From Streptomyces chartreusis (GTDB lineage: Bacteria > Actinomycetota > Actinomycetes > Streptomycetales > Streptomycetaceae), in the NCBI RefSeq assembly GCF_008704715.1, contig NZ_CP023689.1:558001-622000 (forward strand): 64,000 nucleotides of DNA, given 5' to 3'. The translations under genes and the position numbers were made by a program. Shown one piece after another: positions 28,161-37,044 of this stretch. Numbering within the stretch: the first letter of the stretch is position 1; each line of letters begins with the position of its first letter. The notes under the pieces are model-generated. The model was not told where the DNA came from and did not search any database. It saw only the letters and a list, made by a program, of their open reading frames with translations.

Positions 28161-31100
28161 TTGGCCACCGTGCCGTTGAGCCGGTCGGAGACGGCGGCGG
28201 TCTGGAGCGCCAGCAGCTGGGAGAGCTGGGACATCATCTGGAGCTGTATCTGCGACATCTGCTGGAGCTTGCGGGCGAGGTCCTCCAACTCCTCGCGGGT
28301 GGCGTACTCGGGGGCGGGCGCTACGGGGGCGGCGGACGCTACGGGGGCGGGCTCGGCAGCGGGCGCGGCGACCGTCGGCAGGGACACGGGCTCCGGCACG
28401 GGCTCGGGCTCCGGCTCGCGTGCAGCGGCAGGTGGCTGCTGCGGCTTCTGCTGCCCCGCCGGTGCCGGCATCCGCGCGACCATGAACTCGGCCAGGCGCC
28501 GCGGCGTACCCGTCTCCTCGAAGAGCTGCCGCATCGTCACCTTGACCTGGTGCTCCTGCTCCAGCTCCCGCAGCACGCTGATCATCTGGAGCGAGTCGGC
28601 GCCGAGGTCGAAGAAGGTCGCGTCACCGAGGATCGCCGACGGCTCCTCGCCGAGATGCCGGGCGGTGGTCCGGACGATGCTGTGGAGTACGTGCGTGACC
28701 GCTGCGTCTTGCTGAACCACTTCGGCTCCCTCTCTCGCTGCTGTTCCCGTGCTCCGAGCCGCCGACCGCGGCCCCGTCCAGTGGTCCTTGTGCTGGAACC
28801 GGTAGCCGGGCAGAGGCACCCGCCGGCCCCCGCTGCCGGCCAGCGGCACCCGCCAGTCGACGTCCGCGCCCGCGCAGTGCAGTCCCGCCGCCGCACCCCA
28901 CAGCGCGCCGAGCCCCGCGCCTCGGCGCAGGGAGGGCAGGGACGCGACGCCGGGCAGTGCGCGGCGGGCCAGACCGCTGAGGGTGGTGTGCGGCCCTATC
29001 TCCAGCAGTGCGTCGGGCTGCCCGGCCGCGATGCCGTGCAGCGCCAGGTCGTAGCGGACGGGCTCACGGGTGTGCCGTACGAGATGGTCGGCGTCCGGGA
29101 TCCAGCCGGGTGGGTGGGTCACGCCGTCCAGCGCGCTGACGAACGGGATGCCCACCGGCCGCAGGGACACGTCGGCGAGGACCTTTCGGAACTCCTCCAG
29201 CATCGGTTCCATCAGGGCGGTGTGGAAGGCGCGGGTCACCGGCAGCCGCTGCCCCGGAGTGCCGCGTTCCGCCAGCAGGGCGCACGCCCGGTCGACGGCC
29301 TCGGCGGGTCCGGCGAGGACCTGGTCGCGGTCGCCGTTGGTCACGGCCGCCTCCAGGCCGGGCACTTCGGCGGCCAGGGCGAGGGCTGCGGTCCGGTCGA
29401 GCGGTGCCGCCACCATCGCGCCGGGGGCGCAGCGGCGCTGCATCAGCCTGCCGCGTTCGACGGTGAGGCGCAGTCCGTCGTCGAGCGAGAGGGCTCCGGC
29501 CGCGTACAGGGCGGCGTACTCGCCGACGCTGTGCCCGGTGACGGCGTACGGCTCGATGCCGGTCTCGCGCCACAGCCTGACGAGGGCGCATTGCAGGGCG
29601 AACAGCGCGGGTTGTGCGGTGTCGGTGTCCTGGACGGCGTCTTCTTCCAGGACGCGGTCGGTGAACAGCGGGTCGCCGGTGAGTTCGCGGTGGCGGTGCT
29701 CGCAGGCGTCGAGCACTTCTCGGACGACGGGGAAGCGGTCGTGGAGTGCCGTGGTCATTCCCGGGTGTCCGCTGCCCTGCCCGGTGAACTGGAAGGCCAC
29801 GCGTGCGTGCCCGTCGTGCGGTGCCGTTCCGGTGTGGACCGCCGCTCCCGCGTTCCCGGCGAGCCAGCCGTCGAGGGCGTCGGCCAGGGCGGCCGGGGTG
29901 GTGCCGCGGACCGCCAACCGGTGACGGCCGTGGGTGCGGCCGAGTGCGGCGGTGGTGACGAGGTCCGTCAGCTGCGGTGCGGACGGCCGGCGTAACCGCT
30001 CGCTCAGGGCACGGGCGTTGTCCGCGAGGGCGTCCGCGCTGCTCGCGGAGACCAGGAGCACGTCCGGTGGTGCGGCGCCTTCGGTCCGGGGCGTGGGATC
30101 CGGGGCCTGCTCCAGGATCAGGTGGACGTTGGTGCCGCCGACGCCGAGTGAGGTGAGGCCGGCGCGGCGCGGCCCGTCGCCCTGTGGCCAGGGGCGGGCG
30201 GTGCGCGGGATGTAGAAGGGGCTGTGGTCGAGGTCGAGGGCGGGGTTGGGTTCCTCGAAGTTGGCCATCGGCGGGATGACGCCGTGCTTCAGGACGAGCA
30301 GGGTCTTCACCAGCCCGGCCAGGCCCGAGGCGGCGTCGAGGTGGCCGATGTTGGCCTTGGTCGAGCCGAGGGCGCAGTAGCCGGTGCGGTCGGTGTCCTC
30401 GCGGTAGGCGCCTGCGGCACCGTCGAACTCGATGGGGTCGCCCTTGAGGGTGCCGGTGCCGTGGGTCTCCAGGTAGCCGATGGAGTCCGCGCTGACGCCG
30501 GCCCGCCGCAGGGCCTGCCGGATGGCGACGCGCTGTCCCTGTGCGCTGGGGGCGGTGAACGCCTTCTTGTCCGCTCCGTCGTTGCTGATGCCCCAGCCGC
30601 TGATGACGCCGTGGATCGTGTCGCCGTCGGTGACGGCCCTGGGCAGCCGCTTGAGTACGACGGCCAGGACGCCGGTCCCGCCGACGGTGCCGTCGGCGCC
30701 CGCGTCGAAGGCCCTCAGACGGCCCGACCTGGAGAGGATCGAGCCCTTCACGTACCGGTAGCCGAGGATCTGCGGCACATGGACGGCGGTGGCTCCGACG
30801 AGGGCGACGTCGCAGTCGTCCATCAGCAGGGACTGGGCGGCGGACTGCACGCCGACGAGCGAACTGGAGCAGCCGGTCTGGACGTTGACGGCGGGTCCCG
30901 TCAGGCCCAGCCGGTAGGCGACGCGGTTGGCCGTGAAGTCGGCGTAGTTGCCGACCGTGATCTGGATGCCGGCCATCCAGTCGGTGACGGGCTCGCTGGG
31001 CAGGACGTTGTTGAGGAGGTAGTTCTGGAGCGTGTAGAGGTGGTAGCCGGTGCTGGCGTAGACGCCGATGCGGCTGCCGTCGCGTTCGTCGGGGTAGCCG

Positions 31101-31444
31101 GCGTTCTCCAGGGCGTGCTGGGCGCATTCCAGGAACATGCGGTGCTGGGGGTCCGTGATCCGGGCCTCGCGGCCGCTCATCCCGAAGTGCTGGGCGTCGA
31201 AGCCGGCGATGTCGTCCACCACGCCGGAGGCGCCGACGAAGTCCGCCGCTCCGTACTCCTCGGCGGGGACGCCGGCGGCGGCCAGTTCCTCGTCCGTGAA
31301 GCGGGTGATGCGGTCCGTGCCGTCGTGGACGATGCGCCAGAGGTCCTCGGGCGTGTCGGCGCCGGGGAGGCGGAAGGCCATGCCGATCACTGCTAACCGG
31401 GGGTCCTGGGCGGATGTCCGGGGGTCCGGGTCGTTCGGGGGCAT
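28157..31444 (-). CDS. Type I polyketide synthase module KS-AT-ACP
   Basis: A 1095-residue single-extension PKS. The KS (about 12-435) has the active Cys in QTGCSSSLVG near 192 and the two His in ETHGTGT (near 326) and KANIGHL (near 365). The AT (about 545-830) has FTGQGSG, the GHSVGEY serine near 633 and TRAFHTALMEP, which favours malonyl-CoA. The ACP (about 910-985) has LGADSLQM near 948. There is no KR, DH or ER, so the product is a beta-ketoacyl thioester, just what the aminotransferase on the next protein needs. No loading domain precedes the KS; the starter must come from a free acyl-CoA or acyl carrier. After an Ala/Pro linker the C-terminus is a Gln/Met-rich coiled coil (about 1045-1090), a likely docking domain. 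It overlaps the exporter gene by 1 nt and the NRPS by 4 nt. Confidence 0.95.
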   Translation of the reverse strand: MPPNDPDPRTSAQDPRLAVIGMAFRLPGADTPEDLWRIVHDGTDRITRFTDEELAAAGVPAEEYGAADFVGASGVVDDIAGFDAQHFGMSGREARITDPQHRMFLECAQHALENAGYPDERDGSRIGVYASTGYHLYTLQNYLLNNVLPSEPVTDWMAGIQITVGNYADFTANRVAYRLGLTGPAVNVQTGCSSSLVGVQSAAQSLLMDDCDVALVGATAVHVPQILGYRYVKGSILSRSGRLRAFDAGADGTVGGTGVLAVVLKRLPRAVTDGDTIHGVISGWGISNDGADKKAFTAPSAQGQRVAIRQALRRAGVSADSIGYLETHGTGTLKGDPIEFDGAAGAYREDTDRTGYCALGSTKANIGHLDAASGLAGLVKTLLVLKHGVIPPMANFEEPNPALDLDHSPFYIPRTARPWPQGDGPRRAGLTSLGVGGTNVHLILEQAPDPTPRTEGAAPPDVLLVSASSADALADNARALSERLRRPSAPQLTDLVTTAALGRTHGRHRLAVRGTTPAALADALDGWLAGNAGAAVHTGTAPHDGHARVAFQFTGQGSGHPGMTTALHDRFPVVREVLDACEHRHRELTGDPLFTDRVLEEDAVQDTDTAQPALFALQCALVRLWRETGIEPYAVTGHSVGEYAALYAAGALSLDDGLRLTVERGRLMQRRCAPGAMVAAPLDRTAALALAAEVPGLEAAVTNGDRDQVLAGPAEAVDRACALLAERGTPGQRLPVTRAFHTALMEPMLEEFRKVLADVSLRPVGIPFVSALDGVTHPPGWIPDADHLVRHTREPVRYDLALHGIAAGQPDALLEIGPHTTLSGLARRALPGVASLPSLRRGAGLGALWGAAAGLHCAGADVDWRVPLAGSGGRRVPLPGYRFQHKDHWTGPRSAARSTGTAAREGAEVVQQDAAVTHVLHSIVRTTARHLGEEPSAILGDATFFDLGADSLQMISVLRELEQEHQVKVTMRQLFEETGTPRRLAEFMVARMPAPAGQQKPQQPPAAAREPEPEPVPEPVSLPTVAAPAAEPAPVASAAPVAPAPEYATREELEDLARKLQQMSQIQLQMMSQLSQLLALQTAAVSDRLNGTVAK

Positions 31445-32700
31445 CAGCCGCGTCCTTCCGTCACCGTCGACGCGTCACGGTCGACCGTCTTGTCCTCGGC
31501 GCCGGGGTCGCGGGTGCCGCCCCGTCTGAGCAGTACCAGCAGCAGGGCCAGGCACAGGGCGATCGCGAGGCCGTGGAAGGCGGCCACGACCTGGAGCGGT
31601 GAGAAGGCCTCCAGCAGGGCGCCGCTGACGAGCATGCCGAGGCCGAATCCGGTGTTCTCGGCGGACGCGGAGAGCCCGAAGAGGCGGCCGCGCTGCTCGT
31701 CGGGGGCGGTCTGGAGCCTCGACACGTAGACGATCTCGGTGAATCCGTCGGCGGCTCCGGCGATGAGCGCGGCGATGACGGCGGGCACGGTGGGCAGTCC
31801 GCAGAACACCACGATGAACCCGGCCGACATCACACAGGCCCCCAGCGCGAAGGCCCGCTCCCCCGGCGTCCGCCCGCTCTTCTTGGTGACACGGCCGATG
31901 ACCTGCTGGGCGACGATGTTGCCGATGGCCCAAGTGGCCCAGAACTGGCTGATGAACGTCGCCGGATGGTCGGGATCCAGGCCGCTGGAGTAGATGGGCA
32001 GGGCGACGTTGTGGGACGAGGAGCCGAGTCCGTCCACCGCCCGGACGGCGATCATCGCCATCAGCACCGGCGCCGTGCCGAGCAGCATCCGCGCGGTCCA
32101 GCGGGCGGCGTCGGAGGAGCCCGCGGACCCTGTGCCGGTCGTGGCGGCCTTGGTGCGCACGGGCAGCAGGAACAGCACCGTCGCCGAGACCAGGAAGGTC
32201 GCGGCGTCCAGGGCGAACGCGGCCGAATACCCGAGCTTCGCCACCACCAGCCCCGACGAGGCGAACCCGGCGATCATCGCGAGCGAACGCCCCGTCACCA
32301 GCAGTCCGTTGGCCCGCACCCGGTGCTCGGCCCCGACGATCTCCGGGATGCTGCTGCGCAGGGACACCTGGGACAGCGTCGAGCAGCCGCCGGTGATGAC
32401 GGCGAGGGCGTAGAGCAGCCCCACCCGCATGCCGTCCGGTGCCAGCAGCAGTGACAGCAGGGCCAGTGCCTGGCACAGGTCGGCGCCGACCATCAGCCGC
32501 TTGCGGTCGTGGACCGACACGAGCCTGCCGCTGACCCAGCCCGAGACGACGTTCGTGGCGAGGCGTACGGCCATGAAGAGACCGGCGGCCAGCGCGCTGC
32601 CGGTGGCGTCGTAGACGAAGACGTTCAGCGCCACCATGTTCAGGTAACTGCCGTACGCCGAGATGCCGTTGCCCAGGACGAGCAGACGGAAGTACCTCAT
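31444..32700 (-). CDS. MFS transporter, likely product exporter
   Basis: A 418-residue major facilitator with about 12 transmembrane helices, starting MRYFRLLVLGNGISAYGSYLNMVALNVFVYD. It resembles the MFS_3/EntS-like group often encoded beside NRPS/PKS genes, with a loop carrying VHDRKRLMVGADL between helices 2 and 3. The ATG at 32700 has an ideal ribosome site (AGGGGAAGG) and is preferred to the upstream codon at 32721. Its stop overlaps the PKS start in TGATG, so it is the first gene of a coupled three-gene operon. It probably exports the finished compound and may give self-resistance. Confidence 0.9.
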   Translation of the reverse strand: MRYFRLLVLGNGISAYGSYLNMVALNVFVYDATGSALAAGLFMAVRLATNVVSGWVSGRLVSVHDRKRLMVGADLCQALALLSLLLAPDGMRVGLLYALAVITGGCSTLSQVSLRSSIPEIVGAEHRVRANGLLVTGRSLAMIAGFASSGLVVAKLGYSAAFALDAATFLVSATVLFLLPVRTKAATTGTGSAGSSDAARWTARMLLGTAPVLMAMIAVRAVDGLGSSSHNVALPIYSSGLDPDHPATFISQFWATWAIGNIVAQQVIGRVTKKSGRTPGERAFALGACVMSAGFIVVFCGLPTVPAVIAALIAGAADGFTEIVYVSRLQTAPDEQRGRLFGLSASAENTGFGLGMLVSGALLEAFSPLQVVAAFHGLAIALCLALLLVLLRRGGTRDPGAEDKTVDRDASTVTEGRG

Positions 32701-33047
32701 GCACCTTCCCCTGGTCTGCATGAAGGGTGTGAGTGATGTGCGGCCGGAATGCCCCTGCCCGCCCGCTCAGTCGCGAGTCGGGCCCCAAGCGGACGGCGGA
32801 CGCCGACGCGGCCCCGCCCACCGCTGTCGCACGGCGTGTTCAAGCCCCCATTGCCGGCCCAGCACAGAAACCATTCCCCCTATACGCCGCCGGACAGCGG
32901 CCATTGGTTCGTCACCCAAGCAGACCCGGACAGGCGTGTTCAAGACTCCAGTGAGGTCTGGACGTCTTCCGGTCCGGATTTGGCGATATCGGTGCGCTCT
33001 CCGACCGCGTGTCGGCCGTCGGCATCGGCATCACCTGCGGCAGGGCG
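32701..33047. other. Promoter region of the PKS/NRPS operon, with a 12-bp direct repeat
   Basis: This 347-bp gap lies between two operons on the same strand. The only clear structure is the direct repeat GGCGTGTTCAAG at 32833-32844 and again at 32933-32944, exactly 100 bp apart; each copy is followed by a related CCxxTG motif. This could be a pair of regulator sites. No coding frame or strong terminator is seen. Confidence 0.5.
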
Positions 33048-34949
33048 TCAGTCCTCACCTCGCTGCTGCCCGACGACTCGGCAGGTCACGGCGAATTTGC
33101 CGACCCGGCCTTCCACTTCCGCCGCCGCGCCGGGCGGCGTCGAGGATCGCAGGGTCACGGTGACCGTCACCGATCCGGAGTCGGCTCGGGCGTCGATCTC
33201 CGCCACGTGCTCGATGCCGGCGAGGACGTCGGTGAGTGCGCGGCGTGCCGCGTCGGCGCGCAGCGGGAGCTTGTACGGCTTGCCGACCGCGGTGACGGGG
33301 AGGGCGTCGAGGACCCGGACGGCCTTGGGGGCGGCGGCCGACTCGCTGACGTGGGCGGCGGCCCAGGACCGGAGTTCGGCCTCGTCGACCGTGCGGTCGG
33401 AGAGCGTCACGTATGCGACCGGCACCTCGCCGGCCCGTTCGTCGGGCTGTCCGACGGCCTGGGCCCCGGTGACCGCGGGGTGCGAGAGCAGGGCGTCCTC
33501 GATGACGCGGGGGTCGATGTTGTGGCCGCCGCGGATGATGAGGTCCTTGGCCCGGCCGGTGAGGTGGAGGAAGCCGTCCTCGTCGAGGTGGCCGAGGTCG
33601 CCGGTGTCGAGCCAGCCGTCGGTCACCTTTCCCTGAGTGCTGATCAGATGGCCGTCCCCGGCGCTCTCCTGGACATAGCCGGGGAAGACGGTCGGGCCGC
33701 TGATGAGGATGGTGCCGACCGCGCCGGCCGGCCGCTCGGCGCCGGTGTCCGGGTCGGCGATCCTGATCCTCTGGTACGGCAGCCGCTGGCCGACCGATCC
33801 GGGCCTGCGGACGTCGAGGAAGCCGCGGACGCTGGCGCAGGTCGCCTCGGTCAGGCCGTATCCCTCCAGCAGCGGTATCCCCGTGGCCGTCTCGAAGTCG
33901 GCGCGCACCCCGCCGGGCAGTGCGGAGGCGCCGACCATCGCGCACCGCATGGAGCCGATGTCGTGCCCGTCGACGGGGCACGCGGCCAGGACGGCGTACA
34001 CCGTGGGCACGGCGCTCATCGTGGCGATGCGGTAGTGCTCGACGATGCGCCAGAAGTCGGCGTACAGGTTGATGTCGCGGTAGCCCAACGGGCCTGCCCA
34101 GACGACTCGTTGTCCTCGGAACAGCGGGGCGAGCAGCGTGACGACGAGTGCGTTGACGTGGAAGAGGGGCAGCGCGGCGAACACGACCGAGTCGTCGTCC
34201 AGTACGGAGTTGGCCGCGATCATCCACGCGTCGGACACCTCGTTGGCGTGCGTGTGGGCGGCGAGTTTCGGCGCTCCGGTGGTGCCGCCCGTGTGGAAGA
34301 ACGCGGCGAGGTCGGTGCTCGTGGGCGGCTCGCCGAAAAAGCGGTCGTGCGGTCGGTCGGCGGCGGCGTCGGCGAGGCGGGCCACGGTGGCGTTGTCCAC
34401 GGACGGCAGCGGCTCGGTCGGGCCGGCGGTGGGGTTCAGCAGGAGCACATGGTCCACCAGGCCCTGCCGGGCGAGTTCGGCGGCGGTGGCGAACGCCTCG
34501 GGGTCCAGCTCCGGGGAGGCGGTGACGATGACGCGGGCGCCGGCGCGGCGGACCAGCTCGGCGACGTGGTCACGGGCGAGCGCCGGGTTGACGGGTGCGG
34601 CGATGCCGGCGAGCTGGGCGGCGAGGAGCGCGGTGACGAGTTCGTCGCAGTTCGGGGCGAGCAGGGCGACGGCGTCGTGGCGGCGGACACCCAGGCGGTG
34701 CAGGGCGTTGGCCGCCCGGTGGACGTCGGCGAGGAGGTCCGCGTGGGTGCGGTTCCTGGGTGTGCGCCAGGACGCGGCGTCGGGGAGGACAGTGAGCGCG
34801 GTCCGCTCGGGCCACTGGTCCGCGGCCCGGCGCAGCAGGTCGTACGAGGTGGCGGGCAGGCCGCGCGCGGCGAGCGGGGTGGCCTCGATGGCGGCCAGGT
34901 CGTCTGGGTGGTCGTAGCGCGGCCAGGCCATGGGGGTCTCGGTGGTCAC
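33048..34949 (-). CDS. Acyl-CoA ligase (AMP-forming)
   Basis: A 633-residue ANL-superfamily ligase that activates a carboxylic acid as adenylate and then usually as CoA thioester. Motifs: the phosphate loop FFHTGGTTGAPKLAAHTHAN near 215, LLEGYGLTEATCAS near 355, the Asp of DGWLDTGDLGHLDEDG near 450, GRAKDLIIRGGHNIDP near 470, and the C-terminal Lys in VGKPYKLPL near 585. It is longer than usual; the extra C-terminal part (about 590-633) is a small beta domain-like segment. It is the last gene of a coupled operon with an FAH-family protein and a VOC dioxygenase. It either completes aromatic acid breakdown or supplies an acyl-CoA starter to the KS 1.6 kb downstream; the sequence does not decide this. 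Confidence 0.9.
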   Translation of the reverse strand: MTTETPMAWPRYDHPDDLAAIEATPLAARGLPATSYDLLRRAADQWPERTALTVLPDAASWRTPRNRTHADLLADVHRAANALHRLGVRRHDAVALLAPNCDELVTALLAAQLAGIAAPVNPALARDHVAELVRRAGARVIVTASPELDPEAFATAAELARQGLVDHVLLLNPTAGPTEPLPSVDNATVARLADAAADRPHDRFFGEPPTSTDLAAFFHTGGTTGAPKLAAHTHANEVSDAWMIAANSVLDDDSVVFAALPLFHVNALVVTLLAPLFRGQRVVWAGPLGYRDINLYADFWRIVEHYRIATMSAVPTVYAVLAACPVDGHDIGSMRCAMVGASALPGGVRADFETATGIPLLEGYGLTEATCASVRGFLDVRRPGSVGQRLPYQRIRIADPDTGAERPAGAVGTILISGPTVFPGYVQESAGDGHLISTQGKVTDGWLDTGDLGHLDEDGFLHLTGRAKDLIIRGGHNIDPRVIEDALLSHPAVTGAQAVGQPDERAGEVPVAYVTLSDRTVDEAELRSWAAAHVSESAAAPKAVRVLDALPVTAVGKPYKLPLRADAARRALTDVLAGIEHVAEIDARADSGSVTVTVTLRSSTPPGAAAEVEGRVGKFAVTCRVVGQQRGED

Positions 34950-35908
34950 GCGTACCTCACCTTGGTCTGCTGGGTGCCGAGGTCGATGGCGCCGTCGGGG
35001 GTGCGGATGGACAGCTCCAGGACGTCACCGTCCTGGAGGTACTTTTCGTTCTTCGACTGGGAGTTGAAGAACGCCTTCCACTTCATCGCCGGCGGGAGGA
35101 GCGCGCCGATGATCTCCACCGGCTTGGGCGGCGCCTTCAGAGCCGTACCGCCGGGTGTGCCGGTGAGGATCAGGTCGCCCGGTGCGAGGGCCTGGAAGCG
35201 GGAGAGTTCCTGGAGCGCCCGGAGCGGGCTGTAGATCATGTCGGTGAGGTCGCTGTCCTGGCGGATCTCGCCGTTGACCTTGAGGACGAGCCCGAGTTCG
35301 GAGAGGCGGTCCAGTTCGCCGGCGTCCAGCAGGACCAGCGCGGGGCCGACCGGGGTGAAGGTCGGGTAGGACTTGGCCTCGTAGAACTGGGTCTTGGGGA
35401 GCTGTACGTCGCGTGCGGAGACGTCGTTGGTGACGACCAGTCCGGCGATGTGGTCCCTCCAGTTGTCGGCGGTCACGGTGGTGCCAACGTCGAGGGGGCG
35501 TCCGACGACCAGGCCGAGTTCGATCTCGTGGTCGAGGAAGCGGACGTGGGCCGGCTTCACGATCTCGTCGAAGGGTCCGCTGATGGATCCGGAGGTCTTG
35601 CGGAAGAACGTCAGCGGGACGGTCTCGGGGTTCATGCCCGAGTCGCGCACATGGGAGACGTAGTTGGTCATCTGCGCGACCACCCGGCAGGGGGCGGTGA
35701 CCGGGGAGACGAGCGGGAGTTCGGTGATGCGGCGGGGCTGCGTCGCCGAGGTGCCGGCGCGGGCCTCGGCCAGGGCCATGTGGACCGTGACGACGTCGTC
35801 GAGGAGCTCGGCGGTCGTCGTCGCGGGTGTCTCGACGGGAACCGCGCGGTGTTCGTCGAGCGCGACCCACCACGCTCCCTCGGCGGTACGGAGGACGGAG
35901 ACGGTCAT
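34946..35908 (-). CDS. Fumarylacetoacetate hydrolase family protein
   Basis: A 320-residue FAH-superfamily enzyme. Members hydrolyse or decarboxylate C-C bonds in ring-cleavage products (fumarylacetoacetate, acylpyruvates, 2-hydroxyhepta-2,4-diene-1,7-dioate). The metal-binding acidic residues are in FLDHEIELGLVVG, and the conserved VTNDVSARDVQLPKTQFYEAKSYPTFTPVGP and GDLILTGTPGGTA are clear. The N-terminal strand region (about 1-90) is the usual lid domain. The ATG at 35908 overlaps the dioxygenase stop as ATGA, and its own stop overlaps the ligase start in the same way. Together with the extradiol-like enzyme upstream, it suggests meta-cleavage of a catechol-type compound. Confidence 0.92.
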   Translation of the reverse strand: MTVSVLRTAEGAWWVALDEHRAVPVETPATTTAELLDDVVTVHMALAEARAGTSATQPRRITELPLVSPVTAPCRVVAQMTNYVSHVRDSGMNPETVPLTFFRKTSGSISGPFDEIVKPAHVRFLDHEIELGLVVGRPLDVGTTVTADNWRDHIAGLVVTNDVSARDVQLPKTQFYEAKSYPTFTPVGPALVLLDAGELDRLSELGLVLKVNGEIRQDSDLTDMIYSPLRALQELSRFQALAPGDLILTGTPGGTALKAPPKPVEIIGALLPPAMKWKAFFNSQSKNEKYLQDGDVLELSIRTPDGAIDLGTQQTKVRYA

Positions 35909-37032
35909 GTGGTCGCCACTTTCATCAGGCCGCGCAGGCGCTCGAGGTCGAATTCGTTGTCGTCGGACTTCAGGGCTGTGATGATCGAGCGCAGCTCGGC
36001 GAGTGACTCGCGTCCGGGGGCGATGCCCAGGAAGTCCTTGGTGGCAGGCGGGCCCCACTGCGCCAGGCCGGAGGCGGTCATGGGTGCCCAGCCCGGCTCC
36101 AGGGTGGCGTCGAACATGTCGCTGTCGGTGAAGTGCTCGACCAGGAAGCCGTCGGGGTCGCGCCAGTAGTCGAAGATCTGGCTGCCCTGGATGTGCCGGC
36201 CGATCCCCCAGGACCGCCGGTAGCCCTCGCCGAGCAGGTGCTGGCCGCCGGCGGCCAGCGCGTCGAGGTCGGTGACCTCGTAGGCCGAGTGCACATACCG
36301 GTTGGACGGGCCGAGGGTGAGGGCCAGGGTGTGGTGGTCGGTCAGGGTCCGGCCGCGGTCGCAGCGGATGAAGCTCATGGTGGGGCCGCGCTCGCGCTGA
36401 CCGGCGTAGTAGAGGAAGTCGCTGACGATCAGGCCGAGTTGCTCCAGGTACCAGTTCAGCGTGCGCGCGTAGGTGGTCGTCTGGAGGACGAGGTGACCCA
36501 GACGCCGGACGCCCGCCGGTTCCCGTGGGGGCCGCTGGGTTGCGTTGGCCCGGTCGAGGCCGCCGCCGAAGTTGAACGCCTGCGTGCCCTGCGCCGCCCG
36601 GGCGGGCAGTTCGTCGGTGTCGGCGACGACGCGTACCGGTAGTCCGCTCGGGTCGAGCAGTTCGACGACCGAGCCGCCCAGTTGCTCCGGGAGCGATCTG
36701 ACGGTGGTGCCCGCGGTCTCGGCCAGCCGCAGCAGGTCGCGGGTGTCCGCGGCGCGGAAGGCAGGGCCGAGGAACCGCGAGCCGCGCCCCTTCCTGATGA
36801 TCACGCACGGTGCGCCGGCCTGCGTTCCCCGCAGATGCAGCTCGCGGCCGTCACGGTACGACGTGACGAAGCCGAACGCCCGCGCGAAGACCTCTGCCCG
36901 GTCCAGGTCGGGCTTGCGGAACTCCAGCCACGCGATGTCGTGGACCTTGATCACCGGGTTCGTCGCCCGGCCCGGATGTTCTCCGGGGAGTGCGCCCTGC
37001 TCGGAATGCAGGTCGTTGTGCGTGCCACCCAC
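35905..37032 (-). CDS. VOC-family extradiol ring-cleavage dioxygenase
   Basis: A two-domain vicinal-oxygen-chelate protein of about 375 residues, like 2,3-dihydroxybiphenyl or catechol 2,3-dioxygenases. The expected metal ligands are visible in the C-terminal domain: His in RRLGHLVLQTT, His in TDHHTLAL and Glu in GFLVEHFTDSD. The N-terminal domain (WLEFRKPDLDRAEVFARAFGF) is the inactive VOC copy. I prefer the GTG at 37032, which is 8 nt from AGGAGG; the first GTG at 37041 is only 3 nt away. It opens a three-gene coupled operon and is divergent from a TetR gene, with two copies of a 16-bp palindrome in between. The substrate is unknown. Confidence 0.88.
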   Translation of the reverse strand: MGGTHNDLHSEQGALPGEHPGRATNPVIKVHDIAWLEFRKPDLDRAEVFARAFGFVTSYRDGRELHLRGTQAGAPCVIIRKGRGSRFLGPAFRAADTRDLLRLAETAGTTVRSLPEQLGGSVVELLDPSGLPVRVVADTDELPARAAQGTQAFNFGGGLDRANATQRPPREPAGVRRLGHLVLQTTTYARTLNWYLEQLGLIVSDFLYYAGQRERGPTMSFIRCDRGRTLTDHHTLALTLGPSNRYVHSAYEVTDLDALAAGGQHLLGEGYRRSWGIGRHIQGSQIFDYWRDPDGFLVEHFTDSDMFDATLEPGWAPMTASGLAQWGPPATKDFLGIAPGRESLAELRSIITALKSDDNEFDLERLRGLMKVATT

Positions 37033-37044
37033 GGCCACCACCTC

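Noticed and set aside
21141..28715. Long plus-strand frames (832, 546 and 670 residues) across the NRPS region
   Set aside because: They are antisense shadows of the NRPS/PKS genes, a common effect of high GC; the minus strand has clear domain motifs.
33048..37032. Calling the ring-cleavage operon a firm part of the biosynthetic cluster
   Set aside because: It has its own TetR and operators, and a 347-bp gap separates it from the exporter gene; only the shared strand and the ligase suggest a link.
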